The notes under the pieces were generated by a model. It made no database searches. It saw only the letters and a list, made by a program, of their open reading frames with translations, and had not been told where the DNA came from. DNA of 64,000 bases, taken from contig NZ_JAAITA010000007.1 of assembly GCF_013304445.1 (NCBI RefSeq), positions 62,001 through 126,000 of the forward strand, read 5' to 3'. The stretch comes from Blautia hansenii. GTDB lineage: Bacteria > Bacillota > Clostridia > Lachnospirales > Lachnospiraceae. This document shows positions 43,721 through 54,099 of the stretch, piece by piece; position 1 is the first letter of the stretch; every line of letters begins with the position of its first letter. A program made the position numbers and the translations under genes.

Positions 43721-44830
43721 ATGAATAGATTTTCAAAAAGAGTTGCATGTGCAGTTCTGGCGGGCGCTATGAGTATGACAGCGCTTGCAGGCTGCGGCAG
43801 TGATAAAATAGATGGAACAAAACCGCTGATTACCGGAGGAGAGGACACTGTAACCATAGGAACTGCGAACCTGATGCTTCGTATGAATCAGGCGCAGATG
43901 ATATCCTACTATGCTATGATGGGCGGAAGTACAACAGGAATGTGGGAGCAGGATGCAGGCGATGGAAAGACATATGCAGATACCACAAAGGAAAGTGTGG
44001 TAGACCAGTTAGAGAGTATGATTCTTTTGAAGCAGCATGCAAAAGACTATAATGTGACTGTTTCCGAAGAGGAGCAGGAAGAAATCGAAACAGCGGCAAA
44101 GGCTTTTACAGAAGCCAATGATAAGGCAACGTTGGAAAAACTGGCAGTTACACAGTCTGATGTGGAAACACTTCTGGAACTGTATACTTACCAGAACCGT
44201 ATGTATGAGCCAATGACGGCAGATGTGGATACGAATGTGGAAGATTCCGAGGCTGCACAGAGCAAAATTACCTACTGTAAAGTGGATATCAGTGATACCC
44301 TGAATGAGGATGGAACCACTACCCCTATTACCGATGAGGAAAAACAGGCGAAGAAAGCCCAGGCCCAGGCTGTTCTTGATAAGGTCAAAGCCTCCGGGGA
44401 TGTGGCTTCTGCGGATATGGATGCACTGGCTAAAGAGGTGGATGAAAACCTCAGCGCTGTGGATACTACTTTCGGTGAGGATGACAGTCTTTTGGATGAT
44501 AAGGTGAAAGAGGCTGCAAAGACCCTGACAGACGGCACTCTTTATGGAGAAGTGGTAGAAGGCGAGAGCGGTTATTATGTGGTAAGGATGGACAGTGTTT
44601 TGGATCGTGAAGCTACAGACCAGGAAAAAGAGAGTATTGTAAACCAGCGGAAACAGGAAACTTATAGTGACTTACTGGAAGACTGGAAAAAAGAGACCAA
44701 GTTCACTGTGGATAAGAAAGAGTGGAAAAAAGTAAAGCTCACAGACAATGATCAGTATACTATTAAGCAGCCTGAGACAACCGACAGCACAAATGAGGAC
44801 GGAGAAACAAATACAGAGGCAGCAGAGTAG
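43721..44830 (+). CDS. PrsA/SurA-like foldase lipoprotein
   Basis: A 369-residue exported lipoprotein with lipobox LAGC. The helical N-terminal part (TVTIGTANLMLRMNQAQ, VVDQLESMILLKQHAKDYN) resembles the SurA/PrsA N-terminal chaperone domain, and the middle (residues about 175-310; GEVVEGESGYYVVRMDSVLD) has a parvulin-like layout. The end is acidic and Thr-rich. PrsA proteins fold secreted proteins outside the membrane. Whether the isomerase site is active cannot be judged. GGGAGGA precedes the start; the longer frame to 43649 is not supported. Confidence 0.8.
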   Translation: MNRFSKRVACAVLAGAMSMTALAGCGSDKIDGTKPLITGGEDTVTIGTANLMLRMNQAQMISYYAMMGGSTTGMWEQDAGDGKTYADTTKESVVDQLESMILLKQHAKDYNVTVSEEEQEEIETAAKAFTEANDKATLEKLAVTQSDVETLLELYTYQNRMYEPMTADVDTNVEDSEAAQSKITYCKVDISDTLNEDGTTTPITDEEKQAKKAQAQAVLDKVKASGDVASADMDALAKEVDENLSAVDTTFGEDDSLLDDKVKEAAKTLTDGTLYGEVVEGESGYYVVRMDSVLDREATDQEKESIVNQRKQETYSDLLEDWKKETKFTVDKKEWKKVKLTDNDQYTIKQPETTDSTNEDGETNTEAAE

Positions 44831-44870
44831 CATAAACGGTTGTCTGATGCAGAGGACTTATAGGAAAAGG

Positions 44871-44910
44871 GAAGCTGTTGTACACAGAAATGTGTATAAC
44901 GGCTTCTTTT
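44871..44910 (+). terminator. Terminator after the PrsA-like gene
   Basis: Arms 44871-44885 and 44892-44906 (GAAGCTGTTGTACAC and its complement with two G-U pairs) with a 6-base loop, followed by TTTT. Confidence 0.88.
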
Positions 44911-45031
44911 GCAGTTACTGTCATGAAAAAATAAAATTGAATATACAATTCTGAAAAATATAATTAATTTACAGCTTAAATAAAATGCATTAGTAAATAA
45001 TAAAAAAATAAAACTTTTTACAAAAAATATA

Positions 45032-45060
45032 TTGACAAATACAGGCGAGTGGTGTATTAT
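45032..45060 (+). promoter_or_regulatory. Strong consensus promoter for the noncoding transcript
   Basis: Perfect TTGACA at 45032-45037 and TATTAT at 45055-45060 with a 17-bp spacer, in an AT-rich context. No protein gene starts within the next 850 bases. Confidence 0.8.
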
Positions 45061-45294
45061 AAAATCAACAAAAAACAAAACACCTTACAAACACTACTTC
45101 ATATCCAATTTAAAATTTGAAACGAGAAATCAATTTTAAAGTTGGCTACAAGGTACAAAAGAAGAATCATTATTCAAAAAACTTTAGGTGTACGGAGAAT
45201 ACAAAATAAGTGATAAAAATAATGAAAAAGTACCAAGGACAAAAGTAATGGAAAGGTGAAAGGGTTTTTGAATACGGTAAGGAGGTTCAGTCCA

Positions 45295-45342
45295 ATGGGA
45301 TGTGAAGAATCTAATTATCAATATGAGAGTGGTAAGGCATAA
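45295..45342 (+). CDS. Possible 15-residue small ORF inside the noncoding transcript
   Basis: ATG at 45295 is preceded by AAGGAGGT (45278-45285) at good spacing and encodes MGCEESNYQYESGKA before TAA. This is the best ribosome binding site in the region. It may be a real small peptide, a regulatory uORF, or chance within a purine-rich structured RNA. Confidence 0.3.
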   Translation: MGCEESNYQYESGKA

Positions 45343-45844
45343 CTCCCCTAAGAAAGACCTGAAAAGATGATAAAAAGAAAAAATCCTTACATATCTGTAT
45401 ATAGATAAAGGAAAAGGTTTCAGGTAAATATCAAAGGTGTCCTCATATTGAATGTTTACCACAAAAATAATAAGAAGGTTTTAAAATATATGTAAAGAAA
45501 TATATTTTAAAAGAGAAAAGTATTTATACATCATTTAAAAGTATAGCGAAAAAGTAGTATAATGAGTTGTATTCGTTGAAATAAACCTGTTGTATTCCGT
45601 GAATCTGAAAAGATACGTTATATTCAAAAGAAATGTATAAAGAAAATCTTTGAAAACAAATAGCCCGAACTATTTGTTCAGAAACTTTTTATTATCCGCA
45701 TAGATAGATTGATAGAAAACTTTCAGTAAATTCATATAGAATTTATAGACAGGGGAAAGGGAAAAACGTAAATTCTTAACTTGTAAATGTCAATTTAGAA
45801 GTTTGGAGAGAAAGGAATAAAAAATTGAATAACGCAGAACATTA

Positions 45845-45893
45845 GAACAACCGTTATATCTGAAAAGATGAAGATATAGCGGTTGTTCGATTT
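45845..45893 (+). terminator. Strong terminator of the noncoding transcript
   Basis: Arms 45845-45861 and 45872-45888 pair over 17 bp with one G-U (GAACAACCGTTATATCT), loop of 10 bases. The following T-tract is short (GATTTCT). Confidence 0.8.
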
Positions 45894-45935
45894 CTGTGGT
45901 AAAATAGAAAGAAAAAACAAAATTACGGGGTTATG

Positions 45936-46610
45936 ATGAATACTATAAAAATAGAAGAAAATATATTATATGAAGATAAAGATGTGGTTGTATGCTGTAA
46001 ACCGGCCGGTTTTCCGGTACAGACCAGAAAGCCGGGCTGCATGGATATGGAGAGCGCTTTAAGAAATTATCTTGCAGGCAAAGGGCAGGGAACCTATCTG
46101 GCGGTTATCCACCGTCTGGACCAGCCGGTACAGGGAATCCTTGTATTTGCAAAAAATAAAGGAAGCGCAGCAGACCTCAGTCAGCAGATACAGCAGGGGA
46201 AAATGGAGAAGAAATATCTGGCTTATGTGCAGGGAAAGCCGGAAGAAAAAAAAGGTCGTCTGGTAAATGAAATGGAAAAAGACTCCAGAACAAATACCTC
46301 CAGAGTTGTGGAAAAGAAAACTTCGTCCAGCAAAAGGGCGGAACTGGATTATTGCGTTTTAAAGGAAACGGAAGAGGGAAGCCTTGTGGAAATTCATCTT
46401 CACACAGGGCGGCATCATCAGATTCGTGTACAGATGGCTTACGCAGGAATGCCTCTGTTTGGAGATACGAAATATAACCTTGAAGAAAAGGAAAAGGACC
46501 AGTGGCAGCAGATTGCGCTGTGCGCGTATAAGCTTTCTTTTTTTCATCCGGCAACAAAGAAAAAAATGGAATTTCAGGTAACACCGGTTGGAAATTTTCC
46601 TATAGTATAG
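45936..46610 (+). CDS. RluA/RluD family pseudouridine synthase
   Basis: A 224-residue cytoplasmic pseudouridine synthase. The catalytic motif is VIHRLDQPVQGILVFA (HRLDxxxxG, Asp near residue 63), preceded by the NKPAG-like CCKPAGFPVQ, and followed by VEIHLHTGRHHQIRVQMA. It modifies uridines in rRNA or tRNA; the exact site is not predictable. The protein is short, with no S4 domain. GGGG lies upstream; ATG 45936 is slightly better spaced than 45933. Confidence 0.9.
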   Translation: MNTIKIEENILYEDKDVVVCCKPAGFPVQTRKPGCMDMESALRNYLAGKGQGTYLAVIHRLDQPVQGILVFAKNKGSAADLSQQIQQGKMEKKYLAYVQGKPEEKKGRLVNEMEKDSRTNTSRVVEKKTSSSKRAELDYCVLKETEEGSLVEIHLHTGRHHQIRVQMAYAGMPLFGDTKYNLEEKEKDQWQQIALCAYKLSFFHPATKKKMEFQVTPVGNFPIV

Positions 46611-46671
46611 GAAGGTTCTGTTTTCTCATACTATTCATAACAGGATAAATGAAAGTATGGGGGAACCGAAG

Positions 46672-47709
46672 ATGAACCGGAAAAAATTTTTAATGACAGT
46701 GGGAGTAATTGCGGGCGTATTTCTGGGAATGAAATATGTTTTTCCTGTTATGCTCCCCTTTTTTTGTGGCTTTCTTCTGGCTGAGATAATACATCCGGTG
46801 GCTTATGGTATGGCAAAAACTAAATTTGGAAAAACTCTGCATTTGACAGAAAGCGGCATTGGCGGAGTGTTGATTTTGTTGGCTGTATGTACGGGAGTAT
46901 GGGGACTTTTGGCAGGGGCGGATTATCTTACCGGGAAAATCGGGGACTGTCTGCGGTATTATCCCGTGATAAAAAATTACGCAGAGGATTTGCTGGAGCA
47001 GTGCTGCAAAGGTGTGGAACACATGACGGGGATTTCAGCAGAGAAAAGCAGCGCGTATCTTTGCGGACAAATAGAAAATATAGGGAATTATTTTCTCCGG
47101 GACGGAAAAGGAATGGACACGGCCATGGAATCTGTCCGCTGCTGTGTGATAATCGTGGGGATGTTGATGGTGGCTGTTGTGTCCTCAATTTTATTCCTTC
47201 AGGAACGGGAGAAAATCAGGGGGTTCTTGGAAAAACAGGCCTTTTTCAGGAACATGAAGCGCCTGGTGCAGGAAGTATTTCGGGGAGTAGGGCAGTATCT
47301 GCACGCGCAGTTGAAGATTATGGCTGTTATCTGTCTGTTATGTATCGGTGGTCTTTGGATTTTAAAAGTCAGACACTTTTTGGGTTATGGACTGGTCTTG
47401 GGGATTCTCGATGCATTTCCGGTTTTGGGGACGGGATTGTTTCTGGTTCCGGCGGGGATTTTTCAGATGCTTCTGGGGGACAGTTTCCAGGGGGTAGGAT
47501 TTCTGGTTTTATATGGGGTGACAGCGGTGGTAAGACAGATTCTGGAACCCAGGCTCATTGGGAATCATATGGGAGTTTCGCCCCTGCTGGTACTGCTGTC
47601 CGTATATTTGGGGATTTTTTTGTACGGTGGTTTCGGTTTTCTTCTGGGACCTCTGTCTGCGCTTCTTATCTACGGAATTTCAAAAAATTTTATAAACAAA
47701 AAGCAATAG
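46672..47709 (+). CDS. AI-2E/YtvI family membrane protein
   Basis: A 345-residue protein with about seven membrane spans of the AI-2 exporter-like family, closest in appearance to sporulation protein YtvI (GMKYVFPVMLPFFCGFLLAEIIHPV; GLVLGILDAFPVLGTGLFLVPAG; RQILEPRLIGNHMGVSPLLVLLSVYLG). The family includes transporters and Na+/H+ antiporters, so substrate is open. GGGGGA lies seven bases before ATG 46672; ATG 46657 is an alternative. It follows the RluA gene by about 60 bases. Confidence 0.82.
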   Translation: MNRKKFLMTVGVIAGVFLGMKYVFPVMLPFFCGFLLAEIIHPVAYGMAKTKFGKTLHLTESGIGGVLILLAVCTGVWGLLAGADYLTGKIGDCLRYYPVIKNYAEDLLEQCCKGVEHMTGISAEKSSAYLCGQIENIGNYFLRDGKGMDTAMESVRCCVIIVGMLMVAVVSSILFLQEREKIRGFLEKQAFFRNMKRLVQEVFRGVGQYLHAQLKIMAVICLLCIGGLWILKVRHFLGYGLVLGILDAFPVLGTGLFLVPAGIFQMLLGDSFQGVGFLVLYGVTAVVRQILEPRLIGNHMGVSPLLVLLSVYLGIFLYGGFGFLLGPLSALLIYGISKNFINKKQ

Positions 47710-47794
47710 CTATGGACTAATAATGGCTTTCGTGTATAATGGAAACGTAGTTTTTAAATCCAAAGATAAATTGTTGTAAAAGGCGGGTAAAGTC

Positions 47795-49039
47795 ATGAAA
47801 AAAGTAGTGGTAATGTTTTTATGTGCCATGCTGACTATGGGAAGCATCAGTGCATGCGGCAAATCTGAATCCGATAAAAATGGGAAAAATACCGTTCAGG
47901 CACAGACGGAGGATAAGACGACAGAAGAAAATAAGACAGAAGATAAAGCAGAAGACAGCGATACAGAGGCAAAAGAAGAAGCGGATAAGAATTCGGAAAG
48001 CAGTGAAATGGAAAACCCGACAGAGGAAGAAGGCCAGGATGCTGCAGGCGAAGAGAGTGATATGGCAGAAGATATGACAATGAAAGTGCTGAAAGAAAGC
48101 GCCGGGACCATAGACTATACGGCTCTGGAAGAATTAAATCCCGAACCGGGAAGTCATATTGCAGTCGTGGTAAAAAATACCAAATCCAATTTCTGGGCGA
48201 CTGTGAAAAAGGGAATGACAGCTGCAGTCAAAGATTTGAATGAAAAAATGGGATACAAAGGAGATGATAAGGTTAAACTATCCTTTGAAGGACCTGCAGA
48301 TGAGCTGGATGTGGAAAGCCAGATTAATACCATTGACGCAGTTCTGGCGGAAAATCCTACGGTTTTATGTCTGTCAGCCATAGATATGGAATCCTGCGGC
48401 GCACAGCTGGAAGAGGCTATGGGAAATGAAATCCCCGTGGTGATTTTGGACTCAGGTGTGGAAAGTGAACTGGTAAATACAGTGTGCGCTACAGATAATT
48501 ACGCGGCAGGGGCAGAAGCAGCCAAAAAGATGGCGGAAGCTATTGGAAATAAAGGGCAGGTAGCGATTATGGCTCATGCAGAAACTTCCAAGAGCAGTCA
48601 GGATAGGGAAAAGGGATTTACAGAAGAAATTGCAAAGAACTATCCCGAGATTGAGATTGTGAATATTTCTCATGAAAACGAAGAAAACAGTATGTCGGAA
48701 ATGGCAGAGGCTGTTCTGGTTTTGTATCCGGAAGTGAAGGGCTATTATTGTACAAATGAGTATGCAGCCAATGACGTTCTGGATGTCGTAGCAGCTTCCG
48801 GGAAAGAAATCACCGTGTTGGGATTTGATGCAGGTAAAAAGCAGGTGAATGCAGTGAAAAACGGAACAGAGCTTGGAACCTTTGTGCAGAACGCTTATGG
48901 AATGGGATATGCTACGATTATTGCCGGTATCCGGGCTGATATGGGGCTGCCAAATGATAAGTTTATCAATACGGGCTATCAGTGGATAGACAGTTCCAAT
49001 GTGGATTCAAAAGAATACGCTAATTATTTATATGAATAA
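47795..49039 (+). CDS. Sugar-binding-type ABC substrate-binding lipoprotein
   Basis: A 414-residue lipoprotein: signal peptide with lipobox ISAC, then a highly acidic linker (about residues 30-85, Glu/Asp/Lys repeats), then a periplasmic-binding-protein type I fold (HIAVVVKNTKSNFWATVKKG, NPTVLCLSAIDM, PVVILDSGVESELVNTV, VLGFDAGKKQVNAV, GYATIIAGIRA). This is the ribose/galactose-binding class. No ABC permease or ATPase is adjacent, so it works with a transporter or sensor encoded elsewhere. AAAGGCGGG precedes the start. Confidence 0.88.
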   Translation: MKKVVVMFLCAMLTMGSISACGKSESDKNGKNTVQAQTEDKTTEENKTEDKAEDSDTEAKEEADKNSESSEMENPTEEEGQDAAGEESDMAEDMTMKVLKESAGTIDYTALEELNPEPGSHIAVVVKNTKSNFWATVKKGMTAAVKDLNEKMGYKGDDKVKLSFEGPADELDVESQINTIDAVLAENPTVLCLSAIDMESCGAQLEEAMGNEIPVVILDSGVESELVNTVCATDNYAAGAEAAKKMAEAIGNKGQVAIMAHAETSKSSQDREKGFTEEIAKNYPEIEIVNISHENEENSMSEMAEAVLVLYPEVKGYYCTNEYAANDVLDVVAASGKEITVLGFDAGKKQVNAVKNGTELGTFVQNAYGMGYATIIAGIRADMGLPNDKFINTGYQWIDSSNVDSKEYANYLYE

Positions 49040-49101
49040 AGCGCTGATGTGAAAGTGAATAAAAGAAGTGAATTGCTAACAAGATAATTTGTTAAAACAC
49101 A

Positions 49102-49158
49102 CAAAAGACAAAAGGAGAGATTGTACAAAATCAACACAATCTCTCCTTTTGTCTTTTG
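49102..49158. terminator. Perfect 23-bp hairpin terminator
   Basis: Arms 49102-49124 and 49136-49158 are perfect complements with an 11-base loop; the right arm ends TCTTTTG. It insulates the sugar-binding gene from the V-ATPase operon. Confidence 0.85.
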
Positions 49159-49215
49159 GAAACAGGGATGAAACTTATAATATTGGCGATTGAGACGACA
49201 AAATTCGTTATTAAA

Positions 49216-49244
49216 TTGACAAAATGCATAATTCATAGTAATAT
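49216..49244 (+). promoter_or_regulatory. Promoter of the V/A-ATPase operon
   Basis: TTGACA at 49216-49221 and TAATAT at 49239-49244 with a 17-bp spacer, 26 bp before the first operon gene. Confidence 0.75.
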
Positions 49245-49269
49245 CAAACTATGTGAAGGTGGTGATACT

Positions 49270-49578
49270 GTGGTAGAAGAAACAATCAAAGAAATCCGGA
49301 AAACTGAACAGGAAGCGGAGGAGATTGCAGCTAATGCCAAAAGTCAGGGCGCGCAGATTCTCCAGCAGGCGAAACAGGAAACGGAGCGGGCGAAGGCCAC
49401 TATGATTGAGAATGCGCAGGAGAAGGCGAAAGCAAATAGAGAAGCTGCGCAGGCTGCCGGAGAGAGAAGGCTTGCAGAAGCTTTGAAATCGGCAGAAAAG
49501 GAAATTGCAGGAATAAAAAGGACTGCAAAAGAAAAAGAAAAGCAGGCAGTACAGGCTGTTATTGAAAGTCTGATATAA
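49270..49578 (+). CDS. ntpF: V/A-type ATPase peripheral stalk subunit (G/H type)
   Basis: A 102-residue, almost wholly helical, charged coiled-coil protein (EEIAANAKSQGAQILQQAKQ; AREAAQAAGERRLAEALK-like heptads) with the subunit G/H layout, which pairs with subunit E to form the peripheral stalk. The start is GTG at 49270, with GAAGGTGGTG six bases before it; the longer frame to 49156 would cross the promoter. First gene of the operon. In E. hirae naming this is NtpF. Confidence 0.8.
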   Translation: MVEETIKEIRKTEQEAEEIAANAKSQGAQILQQAKQETERAKATMIENAQEKAKANREAAQAAGERRLAEALKSAEKEIAGIKRTAKEKEKQAVQAVIESLI

Positions 49579-49617
49579 GACTGCCAACAAAAACAGGAAA
49601 TAAGGAGTGATGCGAAT

Positions 49618-52127
<2,510 letters not shown>

Positions 52128-52167
52128 TTGAGTTTTTATTGCAGAAATCGTAAAGGAGAGCAGAAGA

Positions 52168-52767
52168 ATGACTGGATTAGAAAAAATGAAAAGCCAGATT
52201 CTTGAAGAAGCAAAAGCCGCTGCCGGAGAAATCCTTGCAGATGCTGAAAAACAGGCAAATGCAGTGAAGGAAAAGGGAAAAGAAGAGGCAGAAGCTGCGT
52301 GCAGAGAAATCTCCCAAAAGTCAGAAGAAGAGGTGAAAGCGGTTGAGGAACGTGCTGTTTCTTCCTGTGATTTACAGAGAAGAAAAGCACTCCTTACAGC
52401 AAAACAGGAAATCATCAAAGAGGTGCTGGACAGTGCATATCAAACCTTGCTGAACGCAGATGATGAAACCTATTTTGCCCTTCTCAGAAAAATGCTGCAT
52501 AAGTTTGTGCTGGCACAGGAAGGGGAAATTTGTTTTTCTGACACAGATTTAAAGAGACTGCCTCAGGGCTTTGAAGAAGAGATTCAGGCGATAGCAAGAG
52601 AGAAAGGCGGCGTACTGACACTTTCAAAGGAAAGCAGAAAGGTATGCGGCGGATTTGTTCTTATATATGGAGGAATTGAAGAAAACTGTACCTTTGAGGC
52701 TATGTTCAGTTCCAAAAGAGACGAACTTTCTGACAAAGTTCACCGTTTATTATTTTTAGAAGCATAA
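52168..52767 (+). CDS. ntpE: V/A-type ATPase subunit E
   Basis: A 199-residue peripheral stalk subunit: long N-terminal helix (EEAKAAAGEILADAEKQANA) and a globular C-terminal domain (GVLTLSKESRKVCGGFVLIY, near residue 150). Pairs with the G/H-type subunit. GGAGAG precedes the ATG. It sits between ntpK and ntpC as in E. hirae. Confidence 0.9.
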   Translation: MTGLEKMKSQILEEAKAAAGEILADAEKQANAVKEKGKEEAEAACREISQKSEEEVKAVEERAVSSCDLQRRKALLTAKQEIIKEVLDSAYQTLLNADDETYFALLRKMLHKFVLAQEGEICFSDTDLKRLPQGFEEEIQAIAREKGGVLTLSKESRKVCGGFVLIYGGIEENCTFEAMFSSKRDELSDKVHRLLFLEA

Positions 52768-52788
52768 CCGCAAAAAGGAGGAATGGAC

Positions 52789-53766
52789 TTGTCTAGTACG
52801 AAATATACCTATGCGGTTGCGCGAATCCGGGCGTTGGAAATAGCGTTGTTTGACGCTTCAGTGATTGAACAGCTTCTGGCCTGCAGTACAGAGCAGCAAT
52901 GTATTCAGCTTTTGCAGGAAAAGGGCTGGGGAGACGCAGATACGCCTGCAAAGGCAGAGGCAATTTTAGACCGTGAGCAGGAAAAGGCGTGGGAGACTAT
53001 TCGGGATTTGCATGTGGATATGTCTGTGTTTGACGTTTTTTCCTATCCCAATCTGTTTCACAACTTAAAGGCAGCCGTTAAAGAAGCCTGCACTTCCCAG
53101 AATGGAAGGAACCGGAAAATTTACTATGAGGATACCAATATTTCACCGGATGAAATGCTGGATATTATCCGCAGCAAAGAATTTTCCAGACTTCCTGAAT
53201 ATATGGCGAGCGCGGCAAAGGAAGCTTATGAAACCCTTCTTCATACAGGAGACGGGCAGTTGTGTGATGTGATTGTGGATAAGGCGGCTCTTGAGGCTGT
53301 GTACCATGCAGGAGAGCGGGCTACAGACAGCATTATCCGGGATTATGCGGAATCTATGGTAGCCATTGCGGATATTAAGATTGCTGTGCGTTCACAGAAA
53401 ACCGCAAAGACAATAGAATTTATGAAACGTGCAATGGCACCGTGCAAGTCGCTGAATGTGGAACGTCTGGCAAAGGCGGCATGCAGCAGCATGGAAGCTA
53501 TTGTGGACTATCTGGCAGGAACTGTTTATGCAGAAGGTGCAGCAGCTATTGCAGAATCATCTTCCGCATTTGAGAGATGGTGCGACAACCGTATGATGCG
53601 CACTATGCAGCCCCAGAAATATGAATCCTTTTCCGTAGGACCGCTGGTAGCGTACCTGCTGGCAAGGGAGAATGAAATAAAAACCGTGCGGATTATTCTT
53701 TCCGGAAAACAGAATGGTTTTTCCGAGGAGGCTATCCGGGAAAGGGTAAGGGAAATGTATGTATAA
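52789..53766 (+). CDS. ntpC: V/A-type ATPase subunit C (d subunit)
   Basis: A 325-residue funnel-shaped subunit that links the central stalk to the rotor ring. The pattern YTYAVARIRALEIALFD and the C-terminal RENEIKTVRIILSGKQNGF match the family. The start is taken as TTG at 52789 because AAGGAGG is well spaced to it and too close to ATG 52783; two residues differ. The end overlaps the next gene by eight bases. Confidence 0.92.
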   Translation: MSSTKYTYAVARIRALEIALFDASVIEQLLACSTEQQCIQLLQEKGWGDADTPAKAEAILDREQEKAWETIRDLHVDMSVFDVFSYPNLFHNLKAAVKEACTSQNGRNRKIYYEDTNISPDEMLDIIRSKEFSRLPEYMASAAKEAYETLLHTGDGQLCDVIVDKAALEAVYHAGERATDSIIRDYAESMVAIADIKIAVRSQKTAKTIEFMKRAMAPCKSLNVERLAKAACSSMEAIVDYLAGTVYAEGAAAIAESSSAFERWCDNRMMRTMQPQKYESFSVGPLVAYLLARENEIKTVRIILSGKQNGFSEEAIRERVREMYV

Positions 53767-54079
53767 GATTGCAGTGGTAGGTGATTACGACAGTATTTAC
53801 GGATTTGCCGCACTGGGTCTTGAAATTTTCCCGGTGGCAAACCGCAGGGAAACAGAAGAAAGATTAGCAGCTCTGGCCGACAGCGGATATGGAATTGTCT
53901 ATATCACGGAAGCTGCGGCAGCCGAGTGCGGACAGATAATAGAGAAATTTCAGGAAAGACTGTTGCCCGCTGTTATCCGGATTCCCGGTGTATTCGGAAA
54001 TACAGGCGACGGAGTGCAGGGAGTGAAAGACTCTGTAGAACAGGCAGTCGGTTCTGATATTCTGTTCAGTAATAATTAG
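53759..54079 (+). CDS. ntpG: V/A-type ATPase subunit F (central stalk)
   Basis: A 106-residue protein with the Rossmann-like subunit F fold (KIAVVGDYDSIYGFAALGLE; YGIVYITEAAA; LLPAVIRIPGVFGNTGDG). It binds the D subunit in the central shaft. In E. hirae naming this is NtpG. It starts eight bases inside ntpC. Confidence 0.92.
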   Translation: MYKIAVVGDYDSIYGFAALGLEIFPVANRRETEERLAALADSGYGIVYITEAAAAECGQIIEKFQERLLPAVIRIPGVFGNTGDGVQGVKDSVEQAVGSDILFSNN

Positions 54080-54099
54080 AAAGCAGGTGATACGTGACC

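Larger units (their letters stand above)
45067..45893 (+). ncRNA. Candidate large structured noncoding RNA, about 830 nt
   Basis: The whole stretch between the PrsA-like gene and the RluA-type gene lacks a long ORF but is bounded by a consensus promoter and a 17-bp terminator. It is rich in complementary segments: 45104-45117 with 45132-45145; ACCTGAAA (45357) with TTTCAGGT (45418), enclosing a nested hairpin (TCCTT...AAGGA, TATCT...AGATA); TCAATATGAG (45318-45327) with CTCATATTGA (45442-45451); GGTAAA (45423) with TTTACC (45455); a perfect 13-bp stem 45479-45491/45500-45512; a perfect 9-bp stem 45655-45663/45670-45678; and TAAATTC/GAATTTA near 45727-45745. Length, AT bias and structure recall the OLE, ROOL and GOLLD classes, but I could not assign it to one. 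Confidence 0.6.

Noticed and set aside
45566-45603. Two copies of GTTGTATTC as a CRISPR-like or attachment repeat
   Set aside because: Only two imperfect copies 23 bp apart, more easily explained as part of the structured RNA.
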